Notes: generated from the sequence alone by a model not told the origin. DNA of 64,000 nt from Citrobacter sp. RHB25-C09 (GCF_013836145.1 NZ_CP057483.1:3720001-3784000), one strand, 5' to 3'; shown: positions 53,930-62,406, numbered from the stretch's first letter. A program made the numbers and translations.

Positions 53930-54394
53930 ATGAGGATTCATCAATATTACCCTGTCGACATCGTCAACGGTCCCGGCACTCGCTGCACACTATTTGTCTC
54001 CGGGTGCGTACATGAATGTCCGGGTTGCTATAACAAAAGCACCTGGCGTTTGAATTCGGGTGTGCCATTCACGAAAGAGATGGCAGACCAGATCATTAAC
54101 GATCTCAACGACACGCGTATCCACCGTCAGGGCATTTCCCTTTCCGGCGGCGATCCGCTGCATCCGCAAAACGTGCCGGAGATCCTGCAACTGGTGCAGC
54201 GCATTCGCGCGGAATGCCCCGGCAAAGATATCTGGGTGTGGACCGGCTATAAGCTGGAAGAACTCAACGCCGCACAAAGGGAAGTGGTGGATCTGATCAA
54301 CGTACTGGTCGACGGCAAATTTGTGCAGGATCTCAAAGACCCGGCGCTAATCTGGCGCGGCAGCAGTAATCAGGTTGTGCATCATTTGCGCTAG
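53930..54394 (+). CDS. nrdG: Anaerobic RNR activating protein NrdG
   Basis: A 154-residue radical-SAM activase that generates the glycyl radical on NrdD. The cluster-binding cysteines are C26-x3-C30-x2-C33 in VSGCVHECPGCYN, with the SAM-binding LSGGDPLHPQN. Same size as E. coli NrdG. Confidence 0.97.
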   Translation: MRIHQYYPVDIVNGPGTRCTLFVSGCVHECPGCYNKSTWRLNSGVPFTKEMADQIINDLNDTRIHRQGISLSGGDPLHPQNVPEILQLVQRIRAECPGKDIWVWTGYKLEELNAAQREVVDLINVLVDGKFVQDLKDPALIWRGSSNQVVHHLR

Positions 54395-54402
54395 TCACAT
54401 CG

Positions 54403-54687
54403 TTAACGCCGCTTGTCAGCTATTTGATAGACGGCGGATTTTTCCCTTTTACCAGTCGCAATCACAAACACTGTCACAACCTCATCCTGGACCCGATAGA
54501 CCAGACGATAACCCAATGATTTTAGTGTAATTTTGTAGCAATCAGGCAGTCCATGTAAGCGGGCTGATTCGATCCTGGGGTTTATCAGCACCTCGGCAAG
54601 TTTCTTTTTAAACTGGTTTTTTACGTTATCACCCAATTTTTGCCATTCTTTCAGCGCGCGCGGATCAAACTCTAGTTCATAGCTCAT
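54403..54687 (-). CDS. relE: RelE-family toxin (mRNA interferase)
   Basis: A 94-residue RelE toxin, a ribosome-dependent mRNA endonuclease active at the A site. It aligns along its length with E. coli RelE: ALKEWQKLGDNVKNQFKKKL, GLPDCYKITLKSLGYRLVY (part) and VFVIATGKREKSAVY with the catalytic basic residues (K, R, Y) retained. The start overlaps the antitoxin stop by 11 bases, as usual for co-translated pairs. Inserted between nrdG and the carbohydrate operon. Confidence 0.93.
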   Translation of the reverse strand: MSYELEFDPRALKEWQKLGDNVKNQFKKKLAEVLINPRIESARLHGLPDCYKITLKSLGYRLVYRVQDEVVTVFVIATGKREKSAVYQIADKRR

Positions 54688-54919
54688 CCAGCCTGACCTT
54701 TACGCCCTTTTGCGGATTCGCCAGTCGCTCCCGGACGGTCTGTAACAGCGCCTCTTCATTATCGCTAAGGGTGACCGTTTTTACCGGCATGCGGCCATTT
54801 TCGGCGACATACTGAAATAACAGTCGTACCGCTTCCGTTGGCGTGATATTGAGTTTTTCCAGCACCGCATAGGCCTCGTTTTTGAGTTTATCGTCCAGTC
54901 TGACGTTAATTGTGGCCAT
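54677..54919 (-). CDS. relB: RelB-family antitoxin
   Basis: An 80-residue antitoxin. The N-terminal ribbon-helix-helix TINVRLDDKLKNEAYAVLEK (DNA binding) is followed by the RelE-wrapping helix and the typical end VKVRLDEL. The ATG at 54919 has a strong GGAGG 8 bases upstream and gives the RelB start MATINVRL. Autorepresses from the palindrome just upstream together with RelE. Confidence 0.93.
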   Translation of the reverse strand: MATINVRLDDKLKNEAYAVLEKLNITPTEAVRLLFQYVAENGRMPVKTVTLSDNEEALLQTVRERLANPQKGVKVRLDEL

Positions 54920-54937
54920 TATGCCTCCAGCGTGAAT

Positions 54938-54976
54938 GCAGATGTAATGCATTATAGCATTACATCTGCATTACAT
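54938..54976. promoter_or_regulatory. relBE operator
   Basis: A perfect 13-bp dyad GCAGATGTAATGC-ATTATA-GCATTACATCTGC (54938-54969) plus a third GCATTACAT half-site (54968-54976). Spaced half-sites are what RelB2E-type complexes bind for conditional cooperativity. Confidence 0.8.
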
Positions 54977-54996
54977 TCATTTCTGGAAAATGCCTC

Positions 54997-56907
54997 TCAA
55001 AACCGGCTAACGCACTCCATCGCTACTGTTTTAAACTCGGCGAAATTCTGGCTGGCGCACAGGCGCGTCATGGCACGCTCGCGCAGGAAAGTCACGAAAA
55101 TATCGTAGATCGCCATCGCCTCTTCGTATTCGCTTTTACTGATCGCGAGTAAAAAGATCACGTGTGCCGTTTCGTCGCCCCAGGCAATGCCCTGCGGGGC
55201 CAGAACCGTGTATACCACCGTCTTCTTCGCCAACAGACCAAGGGCGTGCGGCAGAGCGATACTGTCACCCAACATTGTGCTGACGATGGCTTCACGCTCA
55301 ACCACCGAATCGAGGAATTCGCTCCCCACAAACCCTTCGCGCTGTAACTGATCGCACAGCGTTTTAAACAGCGTCTGTTGATCCATCGCGTCGTTGATAA
55401 TGAGAAAATGGGTCGCATCGAAGTATTTGTTCAGCATCCACGGGCGAGTTCGGTCCACCAGCACCAGTTTACCAATCTGCTCAAGCTGGTAATCCGTCGG
55501 GAATGGCGCAATCTGTACAACCGGTTTGTCTTTTTCAGCGATTCGCGCAGTGGAAATAACGAAGTCTTCCGCAATACTCTCCCGCTGCTCATAGTCGCGC
55601 AGCGTCAGCGTTCGCACGATCTCAATCTGCGGATATTTACGCGCCAACACCGCTTCGATCATCCGCACCATCGCATTACCTGCGTCGCACACCAGCAGGA
55701 CCTTAGGTTGACGCTGGTAACCAATGTTGTAACTACGCTCCAACCCCACGCCAATGTGTAAGACTAAAAAGCCAATCTCGTTCTCATTGATGGCATAAGG
55801 GGTATATTTGCCCCAACTGGATACCGCCGCTAACGTCATATCCCACGCCATGGGGTAGTGCTGCTTAATGTTCTCAAGCAGTGGGTTCGGGATCATAATC
55901 TGGTAACGAACCCGGGTGATCATCGTTTTGATGTGGGTAAGCAGGTCAGCATGCAGTTGCTGATCGTTTAACAGGTTATAGTTGTACTGGGTATTGATAA
56001 ACCGCAGGATGTAGTTCACCAACGCCTCTTCATCATCGGCATTGATCGCGCTCGGCGCTACCTCCTGTACCTGGCGCGCAGCGATATGCACCTTCAGCCA
56101 GTTCTCTTCTGATACGGAAAGCGGGTGCTCCGCCAGATGCTGCACGACACCGGCAATCTCACGCGCAGCCAGGGAGACATTCTCCTCGACCTCTTCCGTC
56201 GTAAAATCCGACAGCGGGTAACCTTCGCTAATGCGACGCACGGCGACCGCGCAGTATAAGCGTAAAAACAGATCGCCTTCATCGGTAAGGCGGATATGAA
56301 AACGGGTGAAGATATCTTCCAGCACCGGCTGAAGCTGTGACGGGATCCCGGCATACAGCGCCTCTTCTGTCACCAGCGGATGCGCCGGATCCTGCTGTGT
56401 CAGGGTCCACAGGAGATCGGTCAGACAGGCGCGAATCGCCATCTCACTGCCAAACAGTTTCATGCCATGGCGCGGACGCGTTTCCAGCGTCAGGTGATAT
56501 CGCTGTAACCATTCCCGCACTTCCGCCATGTCGTTTTGTAGCGTCGCCCGGCTGACAAACCATTCATCAGCTAAATCTTCAAGCTTGAGAGAAAAGGCAG
56601 AAGTCAGAAAACGCACCATCAAATAATGTACGCGCTCCTGACTGGTTCGAGGAATGCGCAGCGCGGCAGGCTGCTGCGTTTGTAAGGTCTTAAAGCTGGC
56701 ATGGTCATCAATGCGTAACTGATAGCCATTACCTCGGCTGAGAATAAACTGCGCCCCGTGCTCGTTCAGGAGGGCATTGAGCGCAGTAATATCCGCCCGG
56801 ACAGTACGTGTTGAAACCGACAACCGCTGCGCCAGCTCATCTTGTGGCAGCGTCTCGTTTTGCAGCATCGAAAACAGTTGCGCTAAACGTTGGTTGGGGA
56901 ATCGCAC
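54997..56907 (-). CDS. PRD-EIIB-EIIA transcriptional activator (MtlR/BglG-type)
   Basis: A 636-residue regulator with PTS-regulation domains: N-terminal HTH_11/Mga-type helix-turn-helixes (LAQRLSVSTRTVRADITALN), two PRDs (about 170-400), a GatB-like EIIB domain with the phosphocysteine loop KVLLVCDAGNAMVRM, and a C-terminal fructose/mannitol-type EIIA domain (VVEREAIVSTMLGDSIALPH). Such proteins are DNA-binding activators tuned by PTS phosphorylation. No ATG suits the start; GTG at 56907 has GAGGAG upstream, 16 bases after the aldolase stop, so it is the last gene of the operon. It probably acts at the palindrome before the first gene. Confidence 0.85.
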   Translation of the reverse strand: MRFPNQRLAQLFSMLQNETLPQDELAQRLSVSTRTVRADITALNALLNEHGAQFILSRGNGYQLRIDDHASFKTLQTQQPAALRIPRTSQERVHYLMVRFLTSAFSLKLEDLADEWFVSRATLQNDMAEVREWLQRYHLTLETRPRHGMKLFGSEMAIRACLTDLLWTLTQQDPAHPLVTEEALYAGIPSQLQPVLEDIFTRFHIRLTDEGDLFLRLYCAVAVRRISEGYPLSDFTTEEVEENVSLAAREIAGVVQHLAEHPLSVSEENWLKVHIAARQVQEVAPSAINADDEEALVNYILRFINTQYNYNLLNDQQLHADLLTHIKTMITRVRYQIMIPNPLLENIKQHYPMAWDMTLAAVSSWGKYTPYAINENEIGFLVLHIGVGLERSYNIGYQRQPKVLLVCDAGNAMVRMIEAVLARKYPQIEIVRTLTLRDYEQRESIAEDFVISTARIAEKDKPVVQIAPFPTDYQLEQIGKLVLVDRTRPWMLNKYFDATHFLIINDAMDQQTLFKTLCDQLQREGFVGSEFLDSVVEREAIVSTMLGDSIALPHALGLLAKKTVVYTVLAPQGIAWGDETAHVIFLLAISKSEYEEAMAIYDIFVTFLRERAMTRLCASQNFAEFKTVAMECVSRF

Positions 56908-56923
56908 GTCACTCTCCTCGTTA

Positions 56924-57664
56924 TTAACCGACGCACGCCCGGGTAAGCGCCAACAACTGGCGTACATCATCGGGACGTGTATTTCCACTCACCTTATCAA
57001 TAATAGAACTATAAATGTGAGGAATGATTTTGCTGACCCCGGCATCAAGCGCGATTTGCAGAATCTCGGCGTAATTTTCAAGATCGATACCGCCCGTCGG
57101 TTCCAGCCAGAAATCATGGCGCGCACAGGCTTCTGCCACCGCTTTATACTCGTCACGGCACTTCAGACCGCCCATCGGGAAGTACTTGATTGAGCTTCCC
57201 CCCATGTCTTTCAGCAGGGCGATAGCCGTTTCGACCGGCACAATGCCGTCGGCAGCTTTACTGCTCAGCGGCCCCGTAGAAATCTTCACCATGCCGGGCG
57301 TGCCGGTAGGTGAAACCAGACCGTTCACCACCGTGCCTTTCTGTCCAAGCAGCGCACGGCTGGTCGCCACGCCGGTGAAAACCTGATTAACGTGCTGCGG
57401 CTGAACCTGACGCGAGATCTCGCTGACCATCGCGGACTGGTTTGGATCGCCCGCGCCAAGGCCAACGGACAGCGCGTTGTCTATCAGCGCCGCATATTCA
57501 CGCATATCCGCGACGGCACTGGCGACATCAGGGTAGTTTTTTGACAGCACACCGACCAGCACATGACCTTCCGCCGCCGCGTAAATCTCGCGGGCATTTT
57601 CTTTGGAACCGGCCAGCACATTCAGGCAGACGCGGTCGCGGTAAAAGTTCGGGGTCAGTTTCAT
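56924..57664 (-). CDS. dgaF: DgaF-like 2-dehydro-3-deoxyphosphogluconate aldolase
   Basis: A 246-residue KDGP aldolase of the DgaF family, expected to cleave 2-keto-3-deoxygluconate 6-phosphate to pyruvate and glyceraldehyde 3-phosphate. A class I aldolase lysine is plausible in GGSSIKYFPMGGLK, with FWLEPTGGIDLENYAEI following. DgaF in Salmonella acts with DgaE in D-glucosaminate catabolism. Its ATG overlaps the stop of the upstream lyase gene by 4 bases. Confidence 0.85.
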   Translation of the reverse strand: MKLTPNFYRDRVCLNVLAGSKENAREIYAAAEGHVLVGVLSKNYPDVASAVADMREYAALIDNALSVGLGAGDPNQSAMVSEISRQVQPQHVNQVFTGVATSRALLGQKGTVVNGLVSPTGTPGMVKISTGPLSSKAADGIVPVETAIALLKDMGGSSIKYFPMGGLKCRDEYKAVAEACARHDFWLEPTGGIDLENYAEILQIALDAGVSKIIPHIYSSIIDKVSGNTRPDDVRQLLALTRACVG

Positions 57665-58779
57665 GCTTTTTTCTCCTGATTAATCACTTCGCCAATGCGG
57701 CGCGCCACAATGTCCAACTGTGCGCGGTCTACGCTGCGCACGTCGGCTTCAATAATCCCTTCGTTGGCTTTGTATCCACGGAAGTAAATCGCGTATTCAC
57801 CCTGCTTGAGCGCTTCGACCAGTTCGCCGGTGGCAATGCCGGTAACCGCCTCATCAAATTTGATTTCCGCGCGGGCGATATCCCGTCCGGCGCTGTCCCA
57901 GACTACGCGAGCGCTCACGCCGTGAAGCTGATTCATCGCTTCGATAAATGGCGTCATTTTTTCGACCATCTCCGCGCCACTCTCTTTCTGAGCATTCAGG
58001 TAGAGTTCGATGGCGCAGGTCAGACCGAGGATCCCCTCTTTACCAACCTTCATTGCCCGGCCAATACCGGCCGTCTGGCGTTTCACCCACTCAACGTACT
58101 GCGTTTTGCCGATCACCAGCCCGCTTGTCGGCCCTTCGATGGCCTTCGCCCCGCTGTAAATCACCAGGTCCGCACCGGCACGGTAATAGCACTGCAAATC
58201 TTCTTCCGCTGCCGCATCGACGATCAGCGGCAGGTTGTGTTTCCGCGCGACCACGACCGCTTGCTCGACGCTGAGCATGCTTTTCTGTACGCAGTGGTGA
58301 GATTTGATGTAGAGGATCGCCGCCGTACGCGGGGTGATCGCCGCCGCCAGTTGAGCAGCAGAACATTCGTTCGCGTAGCCCGCTTCCACCAGCTTACCGC
58401 CGCCCAGCGCCACCATCGTGCCGACCGGCGCGCCAAAATTGACGTTATGGCCCTTCGGCAGCACGATTTCGTTATTATCAATTGGCGTAACGTGCAGATT
58501 TTCCAGCAGCCAGTCGCTGTCCTGAACCAGCACGGCGGCAACCGACTGGGCGATGCCCGCAGAGGCACACGAGACAACCGTTGCCCCTTCCACATCCAGT
58601 AACTTCGCAATGTATTCTCCGGTTTTATTGACCAGATCTTTCATCTCGAAATACTGATTCATTCCGGCCATCGCCGCCTCTACCACTTCCGGACGCGGCG
58701 TGGAAACGCCCAGCGCCGTCATGCGGCCGGAGGTGTTGATGACTTGTTTCAGGTGGTATTTCTCAAAAATCGAAGGCAT
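57661..58779 (-). CDS. dgaE: DgaE-like PLP-dependent ammonia lyase
   Basis: A 372-residue SelA-like PLP enzyme. The pyridoxal lysine is in DLVIYSGAKAIEGPTSGLVIG, with the aspartate in LPLIVDAAAEEDL. Salmonella DgaE converts D-glucosaminate 6-phosphate to 2-keto-3-deoxygluconate 6-phosphate and ammonia. The gene overlaps the amidohydrolase gene upstream by 17 bases, so the three enzyme genes are translationally coupled. The exact substrate in this operon is inferred. Confidence 0.82.
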   Translation of the reverse strand: MPSIFEKYHLKQVINTSGRMTALGVSTPRPEVVEAAMAGMNQYFEMKDLVNKTGEYIAKLLDVEGATVVSCASAGIAQSVAAVLVQDSDWLLENLHVTPIDNNEIVLPKGHNVNFGAPVGTMVALGGGKLVEAGYANECSAAQLAAAITPRTAAILYIKSHHCVQKSMLSVEQAVVVARKHNLPLIVDAAAEEDLQCYYRAGADLVIYSGAKAIEGPTSGLVIGKTQYVEWVKRQTAGIGRAMKVGKEGILGLTCAIELYLNAQKESGAEMVEKMTPFIEAMNQLHGVSARVVWDSAGRDIARAEIKFDEAVTGIATGELVEALKQGEYAIYFRGYKANEGIIEADVRSVDRAQLDIVARRIGEVINQEKKA

Positions 58780-59896
58780 GTTCCGCGCTCCCTTGTTCGG
58801 TCATGTAGCCCTTGCCCGCGCGAATCGCAGCAAGCGGCACCAGCAGTTTCTCAGCCTGCAGGCTGTCATTTTCAGCATCCACCAGCACGGAGGGCTGGCG
58901 CTTAAGCGTAAAGAGGGTGAAATCGGCGTCCAGACCCGGCTGGAGGCGACCTTTGGTTTTCAGGTTCAGACCGTCGGCGGCATTGGCCGTCACGCACTCA
59001 ATAACCTGTGGCAGTGACATGCCGATGGCGAGGAATTTCGACATAACATTCGCCAGAGAATGAACCGGACCGCTAATCCGGTTACGGCAATAGATATCTG
59101 AGCTGATGGTGTGCGGCAGAATGCCTAAGCCGATCGCGCGTTTCGCCACCGCAAAGCTCAGGCTGGCGGTGCCATGCCCAACATCAAGACGGACGCCACG
59201 CTGAATCGCCCGGGTTACTGACGCACGCAGTTCACCTTCCGGCGTCAAAATGCGGTTGGGTTTACCGTTGAAACAGTGGGTGATGATATCGCCCGCACTC
59301 AGACGCTCTGCAATCTCATCCAGATCCGGCGGGTTATTGCCGATGTGGACCATCAACGGCAAATCGCCATTCTCTTTCTGCATCGCTTTAGCGCGATCCA
59401 GCGGCGTAATGCCGTTTTCGCCGACCACGCTGCTGCTCATGCGCGCCTTCAGGCCAACGATGAAATCCGGGTGGCGTTGAACCGCCTGCTTCACCGCATC
59501 GGCATCAATATTGGCCATGTTGGCCAGCTCGTTTTGTGCAATCAGTCCGACGCGGGAAATGTTGAGCAGCGCGTAAACCTCGGTTGCTGCGTCATGCGTG
59601 AGGGTGTAGAAATCGTCAATATCATCAGCACCCGTGCTGCCTGCATCGACGACGGTAGTGACGCCCGTGGCAATCCCCACGCTGTCCGGTTCGTCATGAT
59701 AAATCGGAGATTTCGGGTAGCAGTGAACGTGCGAATCTATCCACCCTGCACTGACGAAAATCTCACCCTGCAAATCCACGGTTTTCACTGCAGGACCGTT
59801 GATTTCGCCCAGCGCGGCAATTTTGCCGTCCTGAACTGCGATATCACAGACCGTGTCGTCAACCAGACGCGCGCGGCGCAGGAGTAAATCAAACAT
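58763..59896 (-). CDS. Amidohydrolase/deacetylase-family metallohydrolase
   Basis: A 377-residue amidohydrolase-superfamily enzyme of the EF_0837-type family. Metal-binding residues are visible: SAGWIDSHVHCYPKS (HxH), KARMSSSVVGENG (the usual lysine position), MVHIGNNPPDLDEI and THCFNGKP (His ligands), and VRLDVGHGTASL. The family is related to N-acyl amino-acid deacylases and dihydroorotase. In this operon it most likely removes an acyl group from an amino-sugar acid before the DgaE-like step. Confidence 0.83.
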   Translation of the reverse strand: MFDLLLRRARLVDDTVCDIAVQDGKIAALGEINGPAVKTVDLQGEIFVSAGWIDSHVHCYPKSPIYHDEPDSVGIATGVTTVVDAGSTGADDIDDFYTLTHDAATEVYALLNISRVGLIAQNELANMANIDADAVKQAVQRHPDFIVGLKARMSSSVVGENGITPLDRAKAMQKENGDLPLMVHIGNNPPDLDEIAERLSAGDIITHCFNGKPNRILTPEGELRASVTRAIQRGVRLDVGHGTASLSFAVAKRAIGLGILPHTISSDIYCRNRISGPVHSLANVMSKFLAIGMSLPQVIECVTANAADGLNLKTKGRLQPGLDADFTLFTLKRQPSVLVDAENDSLQAEKLLVPLAAIRAGKGYMTEQGSAEHAFDF

Positions 59897-59910
59897 GTCT
59901 CTCTCCTTTT

Positions 59911-59945
59911 GCCGGATGGCGGCATAACCGCCTTATCCGGCCTAC
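59911..59945. repeat. REP inside the operon
   Basis: GCCGGATGGCGGCATAACCG...TTATCCGGCCTAC between the DUF4310 gene and the amidohydrolase gene. In the mRNA it could protect the upstream (transporter) part from 3' exonucleases and set unequal expression. Confidence 0.85.
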
Positions 59946-59955
59946 AAAGTTGCAG

Positions 59956-60600
59956 TTAGCTAATCGCGATCGGGAAAATAGACCCTAAAATCATTGCCCC
60001 AAGGATCGCGCCACCGGTGATCGGTTTCTGCCAGAGATAAAACAACAGAGCGCCCACCAGAGAACCGATCCCGATTGGAATAGACGCGGTCATCGCGCTG
60101 AGGATAATCAACGGACCGAGGAAGCGACCGGAAGCGTTACCGGCCCCCATCATCACATCCGCCCCATAGGTTGAGTCGCTCTGGTTGATGGTGAACTTAC
60201 GCGCCAGAATGATGATGTAACCAATCAGCAGACCAATGCCCAGCCCCGTTGCCAGCGCGGCGATAAAGTTTTCGACCGGGAAAATGATGCCCGCACCCAA
60301 CAGCAGTGCCGGAACGCCTAAGCCCACGCCGGTCTGAATGGCGCCGCCGATATCCAGAATTCCCACCAGGGAACCTTCAATGATGCGGGCAAACAGGAAG
60401 CTCGCGCCAAACGCCGCTACTGCGCCGTAGGAGCCGGTATCAATTCCCGCTTTCAGCATAGCCACGAAGGCCACTTCGTTGAACGCGCCGATCCCATACA
60501 GGTAGTACATGTGCGTCCCGGCAAATACACCGGAAGAGAGCAGGCCAACGAAGATCGGGAACGACCAGTCGGCAAACCAAAAACCTTTATTCTGTTCCAT
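59956..60600 (-). CDS. DUF4310 membrane protein (putative transporter subunit)
   Basis: A 214-residue membrane protein with about six hydrophobic segments and very glycine-rich loops: FADWSFPIFVGLLSSGVFAG, GGAIQTGVGLGVPALLLGAG and MMGAGNASGRFLGPLII. DUF4310 always occurs with DUF4311, DUF4312 and SFCGS proteins as far as I recall. The glycine-rich pattern is reminiscent of mannose-family PTS membrane subunits, but there is no clear homology. Ends 59 bases before the amidohydrolase start, with a REP between. Confidence 0.72.
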   Translation of the reverse strand: MEQNKGFWFADWSFPIFVGLLSSGVFAGTHMYYLYGIGAFNEVAFVAMLKAGIDTGSYGAVAAFGASFLFARIIEGSLVGILDIGGAIQTGVGLGVPALLLGAGIIFPVENFIAALATGLGIGLLIGYIIILARKFTINQSDSTYGADVMMGAGNASGRFLGPLIILSAMTASIPIGIGSLVGALLFYLWQKPITGGAILGAMILGSIFPIAIS

Positions 60601-60611
60601 TGTGGCCTCCG

Positions 60612-61388
60612 TTATTTGCCGCTAAGCGAGTTGTGGATCAGTTCGAGCCAGTTCGGCACGATCATGTGGAAGGATTCGATCATCTTCATGTCGAAGCCAC
60701 GGAAGAAGCCGCTCAGGACAAACAGCAGAACAATGGCGACCATCATTACTTTGGTTACATGGTTCCAGCCGCTTTCCTCAACGCCTTTACCGATCAGGAT
60801 ACCCAGAACCAGACCCGGTACGGCGTTCCCCATAATCAGCTGCGCTGCGCCGCCGAATACGGTCGCCCAGAAGCCTGATTTCTTACCGGCGTCGATGGCC
60901 GCCAGCCAGAAGATCACTGGCATCACGGTGTTCACCAACAGGTTTGCAGCCGGCACCAGTACTTTAACGGCGGTGACCTGCAATGCTTCCGGTACGGAAG
61001 AGGCGGTGAGGTTAAGGAAGGTGACGACGATCATGCCGATAACGCCGCAGGCAATCGCCATTTTTTTCGGGTCATGCAGCGTTTCGCCGACATTTCGGTT
61101 TTTGAGCATCAGCGCTGCGGCACCCCAGTTAGGGATAATGCGGTGATCAACGTCCTGGGTAAATGAACCTGCTGCAACGGAAGAAGCCCAGGCGTTGAAG
61201 AAGAATCCCAGACCAAACGAGAAGTGAGAAGCCGGATCCCCTTCGCAGGAATTCAGTTCTCCCAGAGTACGAAACGCGCCCATCCCCTGTGTGGTAGGCG
61301 CATGAAACATGCGTGCAGCCCCAGCACCCACACCTACGCCGACAAGGGCACCGATGATGAGCGATTTTATTAAAATTATCAGGAACAT
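60612..61388 (-). CDS. DUF4311 membrane protein (putative transporter subunit)
   Basis: A 258-residue membrane protein with about six hydrophobic segments (LIILIKSLIIGALVGVGVG; KMAIACGVIGMIVVTFLNL; VMMVAIVLLFVLSGFFRG) and a conserved polar stretch ELNSCEGDPASHFSFGLGFF with a Cys, Asp and His that could line a substrate path. Encoded 11 bases before the DUF4310 gene. Together they probably form the membrane part of an uncharacterised sugar-acid transporter. Confidence 0.72.
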   Translation of the reverse strand: MFLIILIKSLIIGALVGVGVGAGAARMFHAPTTQGMGAFRTLGELNSCEGDPASHFSFGLGFFFNAWASSVAAGSFTQDVDHRIIPNWGAAALMLKNRNVGETLHDPKKMAIACGVIGMIVVTFLNLTASSVPEALQVTAVKVLVPAANLLVNTVMPVIFWLAAIDAGKKSGFWATVFGGAAQLIMGNAVPGLVLGILIGKGVEESGWNHVTKVMMVAIVLLFVLSGFFRGFDMKMIESFHMIVPNWLELIHNSLSGK

Positions 61389-61409
61389 AGTTAGCCTTCT
61401 TTAAAAGAA

Positions 61410-61709
61410 TCAGCGTTGCGAGACAAAATCCACCTTCTCCAGATTGATGGCTGTCACGTTGACGGTCACATCCAGCTCCACGCTGTAAGTGTGTCTTTCC
61501 CGGCGCAGAAAGAAGAACAGAAAGGCTTCTTTACGCACCGTTTCACGCGCATGAACAACCTGCACATCCTGTGGCTCAATACGCAGTAAAATATGCGGCG
61601 ATGCTTTCATCACCGCAGCCTGAACGTGGTTCAGGGCATCGGCAAAGGCGCGCGCTTTGGCTTCGCCTTTACCTGTGACTCTCACCGTGGTGGTGAATTG
61701 TTCTTTCAT
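61410..61709 (-). CDS. DUF4312 small cytoplasmic protein
   Basis: A 99-residue protein. A basic, ferredoxin-like pattern (KEQFTTTVRVTGKGEAKARAF) is followed by ILLRIEPQDVQVVHARE and a beta-rich end. No membrane segment. DUF4312 always accompanies DUF4310/4311. It could be the soluble partner of the transporter. The start at 61709 is preferred to the longer ORF; the preceding SFCGS gene stops 2 bases before. Confidence 0.7.
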   Translation of the reverse strand: MKEQFTTTVRVTGKGEAKARAFADALNHVQAAVMKASPHILLRIEPQDVQVVHARETVRKEAFLFFFLRRERHTYSVELDVTVNVTAINLEKVDFVSQR

Positions 61710-61711
61710 GT

Positions 61712-62074
61712 TTAAGCGCCGTACTTCTTCTGCCACGCCTGAACCAGACGTTCGCCGAGCTCTTCTTTATCCATAAAGCCGAAACCCAGCACATTGCAGC
61801 CTTCGTTTATCGCCGTTACGCCTTCGTCCACCGAGCGCATACCGTATTTCGCTTTGTAGCCGTGTTTGTTTTGCGCGGTGATTGCCCCCGCGCCGCCGCT
61901 GCCGCAAAAGGAGATGCCAAAGGTGGCATTTTCCGCCTTCATCACGTCGCCCAGTTTCATGTCAGCCGCAACGCCCGGTACGACGACCGCACGTCCGCCC
62001 GCTTTTTCCACGCCTGCTGCCACTTTCTGGCCTTTACCCAGACGATCGCCAATCACAACGGTAATTTGTTCCAT
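61712..62074 (-). CDS. Glycine-rich SFCGS-family protein (EIIB-like?)
   Basis: A 120-residue cytoplasmic protein of the Gly-rich SFCGS family. The signature is ATFGISFCGSGGAGAITAQN with C57. A cysteine followed by a glycine-rich loop after a hydrophobic strand (C-G-S-G-G-A-G) resembles the phosphocysteine loop of PTS EIIB proteins, which suggests a phospho-carrier role. This comparison is mine and unproven. AGGAG lies before the ATG. Confidence 0.72.
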   Translation of the reverse strand: MEQITVVIGDRLGKGQKVAAGVEKAGGRAVVVPGVAADMKLGDVMKAENATFGISFCGSGGAGAITAQNKHGYKAKYGMRSVDEGVTAINEGCNVLGFGFMDKEELGERLVQAWQKKYGA

Positions 62075-62085
62075 CTTTTTGCTCC

Positions 62086-62406
62086 TTAAAGGTTGTCTTT
62101 CGCGACTTCAAAGTGGACTGACAGCAGCCAGGCCTCTTCTTCAGGAAGATTGCCAAATGCTGCGACCACGTCGCGGGCAAGCGCCATTGACTCGGCTGAA
62201 ATTTCATCAAATAAGCTGGCTTCCACTTCCGGCAAAGGCTCGCCGGTCACTGACCGGTGCGCCATGGCGCGAACATGAGACGTCAGCATTTGTTCCTGTA
62301 CGGCGTTGGGGATGATGTGGTGGTTACGCAAGAGGGCATAAATCTGTGCCAGCATGCGATCGGCCAGTTCTGCGGTTTGCGTCACCCGATCTCCCGTGTC
62401 GTTCAT
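62086..62406 (-). CDS. Small single-PRD protein
   Basis: A 106-residue protein consisting of one PTS-regulation domain: LADRMLAQIYALLRNHHIIP, SHVRAMAHRSVTGEPLPEV and EEAWLLSVHFEVAK, with conserved histidines that could be phosphorylated. No HTH, so it may modulate the PRD regulator at the other end of the operon or sense PTS activity. First gene of the operon; the start at 62406 has GGAGC upstream. Confidence 0.72.
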   Translation of the reverse strand: MNDTGDRVTQTAELADRMLAQIYALLRNHHIIPNAVQEQMLTSHVRAMAHRSVTGEPLPEVEASLFDEISAESMALARDVVAAFGNLPEEEAWLLSVHFEVAKDNL

